From positions 1 to 32,768 of the forward strand of contig JAUVTI010000004.1 of the NCBI GenBank assembly GCA_030601605.1: 32,768 nucleotides of DNA, given 5' to 3'. The stretch's first letter is position 1. Each line of letters begins with the position of its first letter. Below, piece after piece: positions 26,178 to 32,768 of this stretch. The notes beneath the pieces are model-generated. The model was given only the letters and a program-made list of their open reading frames with translations, was not told the DNA's origin and did not search any database. A program made the translations under genes and the position numbers. This DNA is from Gemmatimonadales bacterium. Its GTDB lineage: Bacteria; Gemmatimonadota; Gemmatimonadetes; Gemmatimonadales; GWC2-71-9.

Positions 26178-27638
26178 TCAGCCTCCCCCTTCCATAGCCT
26201 CACCGAGCTCGACGACCGTCTCGATCGCGATGCGGGCGTCATCCGGAGTGCTGCGGAAGTTGATGATGCACGCGCGCAGGAAGAACTCGTCGTCCAGTGT
26301 GGTTCCCGAGATGAACAGACGCCCGTCGCGATGCACCCGGTCCAGCAGCCGCCGGTTGAACTCCGACGCGTTGCCATGCCGCGGCACGTAACGGAAGCAG
26401 CTGACGCTGAGGTCCGTGGAGGGAAAGAGCTCGATCCGGTCGTGGCTCCCGGCCAGTCGGCGCAGCTCGCCGGCGGTCGCCAGGTCGCGGCGCCACAGTT
26501 CACGGTAGCCTTCCAGACCGATGTGCCGCATCACGGCCCACACCTTGAGAGCGCGGAATCCACGCGACAGCTGCGGCCCGCGTTCATGGAACCACACCGG
26601 ACCGCTGAAGTAGTCCTCGTCCCCGACCTCAAGGTACTCGGCGCGAGTCGCGAAAGCCGCATGAAGGTCACGCGGGTCACGCACGAGCACGGCTCCCGCC
26701 TCGTACGGCACGTACAGCCACTTGTGCGGATCCACGACCAAGCTGTCCGCGTCGGCCAGTCCTCGATATCGCTCGGCCAGCTCGGGCAGAGCCGCGCCCA
26801 CGGCGCCATAGGCGCCGTCGACGTGGAACCACAGACCCTCCCTCCGAGCCACCTCGCCGATCTCGGCCAATGGGTCCACGGCGCCGGTGTTCACTGTGCC
26901 GGCGGTAGCAACGACGCAGACCGGCGTTGCTCCGACTCGCCGGTCGTCGGCGATCATCCGCTCCAGTGCGCCGACGTCCATCCGCCACTCGTCGTCGACC
27001 GGCACCCACCGCAGCGCATTCGTGCCGAACCCGAGGAACTCCACCGCACGGGTGATACAGGAGTGCACCTCAGCGGAGGCATAGACCAGCGGCCTGTCCT
27101 CGCGTCCCGGCATGCCCTCTGCGCGGCTTCCCGGCAGCTGACGTTCGCGCATGGCGGAGAGCGCCACGAAGTTCGCCGCGGAGCCGCCGCTCATGAGCAG
27201 CCCGCCCGCCCGCGGTTCGTAGCCCACGAGCTCTGCCAGTCAGCGAAGCACGGTGAGCTCGAGGTGAGTCGCGACCTGCGCGCTCCCCGCGCAGTTGCTG
27301 TTCATCGTGGTGGCCAGCAGATCCGCTGCCACGCCCATGGGGCTGGCGGAGGCGCGCACGAAACCCCACCAGCGCGGGTGGCCGATCCCGAGAGAGTACG
27401 GCATGATGTCGGCACCGATGTCGGCCAGGATGCGGTCCGCCGATTCTCCCTCCACCGGCAGTGGCGCGTTGCAGAGCCTGTCCGTTACGTCATCGGGCGG
27501 TCTTCGGAATGCGGGGCGCTGCGGGAGATCACGCAGGTAGTCCACCGCCATGCGGCTCACCCGTTCGATGGTGCGTGCGAACTCGTCGGGCGAGAAATCC
27601 GGTACGCTCCCTGAAGGGGATTGCCGCGGTGCAGCCAT
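26178..27638 (-). pseudogene. Group II PLP-dependent (aromatic-amino-acid type) decarboxylase interrupted by one in-frame TGA
   Basis: The 27240..27638 and 26178..27227 ORFs share a frame and read as one decarboxylase: ...HLELTVLR*LAELVGYEPRAGGLLMSGGSAANFVAL...WFHVDGAYGA...VVDPHKWLYVPYEAG.... The only break is TGA at 27240-27242. Confidence 0.88.
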
Positions 27639-27639
27639 G

Positions 27640-28473
27640 CTAGAAGAGGTGCTCCCGGAGGAACTCGTGCATGCGGCGGCGGTACTCCTCGCCGCCCTCC
27701 AGGTACGTGTCGTTGTGTCCCGCGCCGTCGATCACGACGAACTCCTCGGCGCGGCCCGCCTCCGCTACGGCGCGGCCCATCGGGAGCGGCGCAATCCAGT
27801 CGTCGCTGCCGTGGAACACGAGCAGCGGGACCGTGAGCTCGCGCGCCCGGCTCACGTTGTCGAGCTCGAGCTCGACCAGCACGCTCGGCACCGGCGCGTA
27901 ATGCTCTTCGGCCATGTCCCGCCCGCTGGTGAACGGCGATTCCAGCACGACGGCACTCACGGGGTGCTCCGTCGCCAGGTAGAGCGCCACCGCACTCCCG
28001 ATCGAGCGTCCGTATACGGCGACGCGTGTGTCGTCGATCTCGGGACGTGAGGTGATGTACTCCCATGCGGCATCCGCGTCGCGATACACGCCCCTCTCGG
28101 TGGGCTTGCCGCCGCTTTGCCCGTACCCTCGGTAGTCGAGCACGAGCATCCCGATGCCGGGCGGGCGAAACTCGCGCAGCACGGGTGCAATGCCGCCGAT
28201 CGTCTCCATGTTGCCGTAGAACCAGAGTAGTCCGGGCGCCTTTCCCTCCGCGGGGGCCGGGTTCGGTGGCAGGTACCAGCCACGCAGCGTCACGCCGTCC
28301 TGCGTCGTCACCTCGACCAGCTCGCCGTCGGGGATGCCGACTGCCGCGGGCGCCGGCAGAGCCCCGCGCGGGGCCGGGAAGGCCACCCGCTGCTGGAAGC
28401 GCCAGGCCAGGAACACGGCTAGCGCAAACAGCACGACCAGTACGGCAATGATCTTGAGAACCGCTGAAATCAT
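27640..28473 (-). CDS. Membrane-anchored alpha/beta hydrolase
   Basis: MISAVLKIIAVLVVLFALAVFLAWRF anchor. LLWFYGNMETIG, LDYRGYGQSGG, VYGRSIGSAVALYLA, FHGSDDWIAPL and DGAGHNDTY. Confidence 0.92.
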   Translation of the reverse strand: MISAVLKIIAVLVVLFALAVFLAWRFQQRVAFPAPRGALPAPAAVGIPDGELVEVTTQDGVTLRGWYLPPNPAPAEGKAPGLLWFYGNMETIGGIAPVLREFRPPGIGMLVLDYRGYGQSGGKPTERGVYRDADAAWEYITSRPEIDDTRVAVYGRSIGSAVALYLATEHPVSAVVLESPFTSGRDMAEEHYAPVPSVLVELELDNVSRARELTVPLLVFHGSDDWIAPLPMGRAVAEAGRAEEFVVIDGAGHNDTYLEGGEEYRRRMHEFLREHLF

Positions 28474-28487
28474 GGGGGGAAAGGTAA

Positions 28488-29879
28488 CTACTCGCTGTGC
28501 GTGACGAGGAAGCGCAGCGAGCATGCTCGGCGGGCGGCGCCGACCCACACGCGTACCTCGGCTTGGGTCGGGCGGCCCGGGGGTGGGAGAAAGTCGCCGA
28601 GCGACTCCCGCGGGTGTGCGGCGCCGTCGGCCCGGGCCTCGTGCACGGCCCGCCACAAGGGGACGGGCGAACGGCGTGCCAGTCCACAGACGGTGACCGT
28701 GCCGACGGCGTGCAGCGAGCGCGCATGTTCGGTTCCTATTCCGCTCAGCGTAACGAGCCGCACGCTCTCCACCACGCGGTATGCGTCAGCGGGCCGGATT
28801 CCCGTTCGCTCTGCCAGGGCGGCGGGCGTGCTCCGCGCGACACGGAACGGTGATGCCAGCCCCGCCTCCTCGAGGCGCACGACTTCGTCGGGTGTGAGTC
28901 CGGGCACCTCGGCGATGCGCGGCGCGGTAGAGCTGATCGTCCAGCGTTCCATCCCCCCCAGAACGAGCGCCGCGAAGAAGATGGCGGCCACGGCGGTGGA
29001 CACGACGCGAGCGTGTGGGAGGCGAGTCTCACCCCCAGGGGGAAGAGCGACGCGCAAGCAGCAGAGCGCGTGATAAATCGCCCAGGCCTCGAGGGCGAAG
29101 AGCGGGAAGCCCACGAATCCCAGCGGTGGCATCTCGAAGAACTTCGTGTGCTCGAGCCACGGCACCGTATAGATCCATCTGCCGCGCGCCCAGAAGTTGA
29201 AGAACTCCCAAAGGAAACCGATGAAGAGCCCTCCGAGCATGATCCGTCCGATGCGGCCCCACTCCCCCCGTTCGATGTCGTGCAGTAGCGACCACTCCCT
29301 GTTTCTCCGATATACGAACGGGTCGAAGATCAGCCACGCGGCGCCCCAGATGAGCGGGAAGAACACGGTTGGTTGGATCAGGGCGAGCAGGGCCATGACG
29401 ATCCCCGCCATTTGAGCCGCCGCGAGGTGCCATGGTTTGGTGTGCAGTGGGCGCGAGCGCCACTCGTGGCCGACGCCGGCCGCCTCGAGCAACCGCGTGG
29501 CGAGCACGAGCGCAGGCAGCACCGTCGCGAACGAAAGCAGGATCCCGATCCAGCGCTCCGGCACCGCGCCCGGCAGGAAGACGTAGTACCAGTTTCGTAG
29601 CCGGAAGTTCGCGGCTTCGAACAGGAGCCAGATGACGGGCGACCAGGCGAAGAGCGAGAGGGCGCTGCGGGTGCTCAGCACTGGGGGCCTGCGCCACATG
29701 CTGCTTGCCGCCTGGTCGAGCACGACGAGTGTGGGGTACCACGCGAACACGTAGAACCAGGTCGGCACCGGATCCACCTGCAGAATCACCAGCACCCACG
29801 TAGCGGCGATCACGACGAGAGAAAGCGCTGCCAACATGGTCCCCAAGCTTGCGCACGTGAGTCCCGCGCGCCAGGGCAT
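28488..29879 (-). CDS. Polytopic membrane protein with a C-terminal helix-hairpin-helix-like region, unknown function
   Basis: ATG at 29879. Multiple TM segments with WLLFEAANFRLRNWYYVFLP and GFLWEFFNFWARGRWIYTVPW. Tail contains VPGLTPDEVVRLEEAGLASPFRVA and LSGIGTEHARSLHAVGTVTVCGLA. Confidence 0.72.
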   Translation of the reverse strand: MPWRAGLTCASLGTMLAALSLVVIAATWVLVILQVDPVPTWFYVFAWYPTLVVLDQAASSMWRRPPVLSTRSALSLFAWSPVIWLLFEAANFRLRNWYYVFLPGAVPERWIGILLSFATVLPALVLATRLLEAAGVGHEWRSRPLHTKPWHLAAAQMAGIVMALLALIQPTVFFPLIWGAAWLIFDPFVYRRNREWSLLHDIERGEWGRIGRIMLGGLFIGFLWEFFNFWARGRWIYTVPWLEHTKFFEMPPLGFVGFPLFALEAWAIYHALCCLRVALPPGGETRLPHARVVSTAVAAIFFAALVLGGMERWTISSTAPRIAEVPGLTPDEVVRLEEAGLASPFRVARSTPAALAERTGIRPADAYRVVESVRLVTLSGIGTEHARSLHAVGTVTVCGLARRSPVPLWRAVHEARADGAAHPRESLGDFLPPPGRPTQAEVRVWVGAARRACSLRFLVTHSE

Positions 29880-29921
29880 GCCGGGTTGATTCTTCCCTGG
29901 GCTTCCCGTTGATTGCCCGCC

Positions 29922-30851
29922 ATGCCCGAAGCTGCCATCAAGTGCCGCGAACTGGTGAAGCGCTACGGAGACCTTACCGCAGTGGCCGGGATCGACCTGG
30001 ATGTGCGCCGGGGTGAGTGCTTCGGCATGCTCGGTCCCAATGGTGCCGGCAAGACGACCACCATCGAGATCCTCCAGGGCCTGAGAGAGCCGGACGGAGG
30101 CGAGGTGGAGGTGTTGGGGCTGACCTGGGATCGCCACGAGGGCGAGCTGCGTCAGCGCATGGGCACTCAGCTTCAGGAGACCAAGCTGCCCGAGAAGCTC
30201 AAGGTGGAAGAGGTGGTGCGCCTGTTCCGGAGCTTCTACCGGCGCGGCCGGAGCGTGGACGAGGTACTGGCCCTGGTCGCGCTCGAGGAGAAGCGTACGG
30301 CATGGGTGGGCAAACTCTCCGGCGGGCAGCGGCAGCGCCTGGCCGTTGCGTGCGCGCTCGTGTGCGATCCGGATCTGCTGTTCCTGGACGAGCCGACGAC
30401 GGGACTGGACCCGCAGTCGCGGCGGCAGCTGTGGGGCGTCATCGAGGAGTTCCGCCGGCGTGGCGGCACCGTGCTGCTCACCACGCACTACATGGAGGAG
30501 GCGGAGCGCCTGTGCGACAGGGTCGCGGTCGTCGACCATGGCGAGATCATAGCGCTGGGGTCGCCGCGCGAATTGATCGCTTCACTGGGAGCCGAGCATG
30601 TGGTCGAGTTCGCCCTGGAGCAGGGCGAGGCGCCCCCTGACGACGTGCTGGCCGCGCTCCCGGGCGTCGAGCACGTGGCGCGCGAGAACGGCACGACGCA
30701 TCTGACGGTTAGCCGAGTACACCAGGTGATCCCGGCGCTGATGCGGCTTCTGAGTGAGCGCGGCGCATCGCTGAGCGAGCTCACGACGCATCATGCCAGC
30801 CTCGAGGACGTGTTCCTCAACCTGACCGGGCGGCACATGCGCGATGAATAG
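29922..30851 (+). CDS. ABC transporter ATP-binding protein (ABC-2 exporter type)
   Basis: MLGPNGAGKTTTIEILQGLREPDGG, KLSGGQRQRLAVACALVCDPDLLFLDEPTTGLDPQSRRQLW and C-terminal SLEDVFLNLTGRHMRDE. Confidence 0.97.
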   Translation: MPEAAIKCRELVKRYGDLTAVAGIDLDVRRGECFGMLGPNGAGKTTTIEILQGLREPDGGEVEVLGLTWDRHEGELRQRMGTQLQETKLPEKLKVEEVVRLFRSFYRRGRSVDEVLALVALEEKRTAWVGKLSGGQRQRLAVACALVCDPDLLFLDEPTTGLDPQSRRQLWGVIEEFRRRGGTVLLTTHYMEEAERLCDRVAVVDHGEIIALGSPRELIASLGAEHVVEFALEQGEAPPDDVLAALPGVEHVARENGTTHLTVSRVHQVIPALMRLLSERGASLSELTTHHASLEDVFLNLTGRHMRDE

Positions 30852-31884
30852 GCCCGAAACCAGCGCCCTGGTCCAGCTCACGTTGTGGCGGCTGCGCGAG
30901 TTCACGCGTGAGCCCGAGGCGCTCTTCTGGGTGTTCGCGTTTCCCATCCTCCTGGCGTTGGCCCTCGGAATCGCGTTCAAGGGGCGCGGGCCCGAGGTCG
31001 TGCGGGTGGCGGTCGAGGCGGGGCCCGGTGCGGAAGCTCTCGCGCAGTCGCTCAATGCGGACGGCAGGATCGAGGCCGCCATCGTCGACAGCGCAGAGGC
31101 GCACAGCAGGCTGCGCACCGGGAGAGTGGCGCTCGTGGTTGGTGCGGGAGATCCGCTGGTGCTGCGCTTCGACACCACGCGCGTCGAGAGCGACATCGCG
31201 CGTCTGGTGGTGGTGAACGCGGTCCAGGAGTCGGCCGGGCGCCGCGATGTGGCGGTGATCCGCGACGTGCGCGTGACCGAGCCGGGAGCGCGCTACATCG
31301 ACTTCCTGATACCGGGTCTGATCGGCCTCAACATCATGGGGACCGGGATGTGGGGTATCGGGTTCGGGATCGTGAAGGCGCGCAACGACAGGCTGCTGAA
31401 GCGCCTTCTGGCGTCGCCGATGCGCAAGAGCGAGTTCATGCTCTCGTTCATGCTGTCGCGCCTGATCTTCCTGGGGTTCGAGGTGGGCGCGGTGCTGCTC
31501 TTCGGCCTCCTCATGTTCGGCGTGCCGATCAGGGGGTCCATCCTGGCCATCGCGGCCATCGTTGTGATCGGCGCCATGACGTTCTCCGGGGTGGGCCTCC
31601 TCGTTGCCAGCCGCGCCAGAACGATCGAGGGTGTGTCGGGATTGATGAACTTCGTGATGGTCCCGATGTGGATCTTTTCGGGCGTGTTCTTCGCGTACTC
31701 CCACTTTCCCGACGGGATGCAGCCCGTCATCAGGCTGCTGCCGCTCACCGCCCTGAACGACGCCCTGCGCGCGGTGCAGCTCGACGGTGTGGCGCTCGCC
31801 GCAACGGCCGGGCCCATCGCTCTGCTGGTGGCTTGGGGAGCGTTGAGCTTCGTCGTGGCGCTCAAGGTGTTCCGCTGGCAGTAG
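30844..31884 (+). CDS. ABC-2 family permease
   Basis: Overlaps the ATPase by 8 nt. YIDFLIPGLIGLNIMGTGMWGIGFGIVKARNDRLLKRLLASPMRKSEFMLSFMLSRL and LLPLTALNDALRAVQLDG. Confidence 0.94.
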   Translation: MNRPETSALVQLTLWRLREFTREPEALFWVFAFPILLALALGIAFKGRGPEVVRVAVEAGPGAEALAQSLNADGRIEAAIVDSAEAHSRLRTGRVALVVGAGDPLVLRFDTTRVESDIARLVVVNAVQESAGRRDVAVIRDVRVTEPGARYIDFLIPGLIGLNIMGTGMWGIGFGIVKARNDRLLKRLLASPMRKSEFMLSFMLSRLIFLGFEVGAVLLFGLLMFGVPIRGSILAIAAIVVIGAMTFSGVGLLVASRARTIEGVSGLMNFVMVPMWIFSGVFFAYSHFPDGMQPVIRLLPLTALNDALRAVQLDGVALAATAGPIALLVAWGALSFVVALKVFRWQ

Positions 31885-31943
31885 ATCGGGTTGCTCCGGA
31901 GGGTCTCCGAAACTCGCCTCAGTCTCGACGCCCCTGTCGTACG

Positions 31944-31971
31944 TTTCCCGCTTCCCGCCTCCCGCTTCCCG
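31944..31971. repeat. Four tandem 7-bp units (TTTCCCG CTTCCCG CCTCCCG CTTCCCG) flanked by GTCGTAC direct repeats
   Basis: Direct reading. GTCGTAC occurs at 31936-31942 and 31972-31978, and a further C-run tract continues to 32002. Confidence 0.9.
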
Positions 31972-32017
31972 GTCGTACCCTTCCCCCTTCCCCTCTCTTC
32001 CCGAAACCGCCCGCCGG

Positions 32018-32046
32018 TTGACCCCGTAGGGAGCCTCAGCTAGACT
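32018..32046 (+). promoter_or_regulatory. Sigma70-like promoter of the TetR-family gene
   Basis: TTGACC (32018-32023), exactly 17 nt spacer, TAGACT (32041-32046). Confidence 0.7.
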
Positions 32047-32073
32047 TAACGCCGTTAACTTAACAGCGTTAAC
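32046..32073. promoter_or_regulatory. Doubled palindromic operator, probably the TetR-family autoregulation site
   Basis: TTAACGCCGTTAAC followed directly by TTAACAGCGTTAAC. Each is an inverted repeat TTAAC-N3-GTTAA, starting at the last base of the -10 box. Confidence 0.75.
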
Positions 32074-32133
32074 CACCACGAATCTGTCGGAATTCCGGCA
32101 GTTTGCGGGGGTGGGACCGGCAGCGAGGGGACA

Positions 32134-32768
32134 ATGACCAGCAAGGAACCAAACGGCCGCGGCAGCGGCGAGGTGGAGACGGCCATCCTGGGTGCTGCCC
32201 GCGACCTTCTGGCGGAGAAGGGGCTGCAGGGGCTCTCCATGCGGACCGTGGCCCAGCGCGTCGGCGTCTCGGCGACCGCGATCTACCACTACTTCGAGAA
32301 CAAGGACGCGCTGGTTGGCAGCGTGGTGCAGAGCGGCTTCCACCGGTTCGGCGAGTACATGGAGCAGGCGATGGACCTGCACCCGAAGGGGTCGCTCGCG
32401 CGGGTGCGGGCCGTAGGGGAAGCGTATCTCCGCTTCGCGCTGGAGAACCAAGCGTACTTCAGGGTCCTGTTCAGCCTGCAGCACCCCGATCCACATGCGC
32501 TCGAGGACCTGCCGGAGGGCGGCGGATACGGCCTGCTGCGCCAGGCGGTTTCGGAGGCCATGGACGCCGGTACCATGCGGCGCGTCGATCCGGATCTGAT
32601 GGTGATGTTCCTGTGGAGCCTCACCCACGGCCTGTTGACCATCAGCATGGCGTGCCGGATCGACCACTGCCCGGAATTCGGCAAGGATGCCGTGGCGCAC
32701 ACGCCGCTCGATCTGTTCAAGGCGTTCGGGCCGATGGTGCGCGAGGGGATCATGGGGCCGGCCGCGAC
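32134..32768 (+). CDS. TetR/AcrR-family transcriptional regulator (3' end outside the window)
   Basis: MTSKEPNGRGSGEVETAILGAARDLLAEKGLQGLSMRTVAQRVGVSATAIYHYFENKDALVGSVV is a typical TetR HTH. Open to the window edge. Confidence 0.95.
   Translation, partial: MTSKEPNGRGSGEVETAILGAARDLLAEKGLQGLSMRTVAQRVGVSATAIYHYFENKDALVGSVVQSGFHRFGEYMEQAMDLHPKGSLARVRAVGEAYLRFALENQAYFRVLFSLQHPDPHALEDLPEGGGYGLLRQAVSEAMDAGTMRRVDPDLMVMFLWSLTHGLLTISMACRIDHCPEFGKDAVAHTPLDLFKAFGPMVREGIMGPAA

Noticed and set aside
27240-27242. TGA as evidence of genetic-code reassignment (TGA = Trp)
   Set aside because: TGA serves as a normal stop for several well-defined genes in this window, with exact GTGA/ATGA overlaps.
27240-27242. 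TGA as a selenocysteine codon
   Set aside because: The expected residue is Trp, not a catalytic Cys, and I see no obvious SECIS-like hairpin just downstream.
29880-30539. N-terminal part of the 683-aa minus-strand ORF (28488..30539)
   Set aside because: This part is antisense to the ABC ATPase and is low-complexity. The real start is most likely ATG 29879.
30817-32700. 627-aa minus-strand ORF spanning the ABC-2 permease, intergenic region and TetR gene
   Set aside because: It runs antisense to two well-supported genes and a promoter, and is rich in H/R/E/Q. Shadow ORF.
1-32768. CRISPR arrays, IS elements, toxin-antitoxin or phage-defence modules
   Set aside because: I saw no regularly spaced repeats, transposase, nuclease or toxin-like motifs on either strand.

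Overview
This 32.8 kb window is GC-rich bacterial chromosome. Gene content and style suggest Gemmatimonadota or a relative, but I inferred that and did not test it. It is densely packed, mostly with metabolic and transport genes: acnA (partial, minus strand); a tkt-pgi-rpiA-SURF1 operon; a Tat-signal class-V aminotransferase; a zinc-ribbon thioredoxin; a GH113-like lipoprotein; a Cys/Met-metabolism PLP enzyme; a VLCAD/ACAD9-like acyl-CoA dehydrogenase; an S9 peptidase; a tight block of PRTase-like protein, PIG-L deacetylase, ABC importer and MFS genes; a minus-strand alpha/beta hydrolase, group II decarboxylase and amidohydrolase block; a membrane protein with a helix-hairpin-helix-like tail; an ABC-2 exporter; and a TetR-family regulator cut by the window edge. 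I see no CRISPR array, IS element, rRNA, tRNA or phage module. The best leads are: (1) a single in-frame TGA at a position where Trp is expected in an otherwise intact decarboxylase gene; (2) a clean promoter plus doubled palindromic operator in front of the TetR gene; (3) a heptamer C-tract array, with two G-quadruplex-type motifs on the minus strand, just upstream of it; (4) a PRTase-fold protein with a degenerate PRPP loop next to a PIG-L/ABC/MFS cassette; (5) three consecutive 4-nt GTGA overlaps in the pentose-phosphate/SURF1 operon. I do not see convincing evidence for a wholly new multi-gene system.
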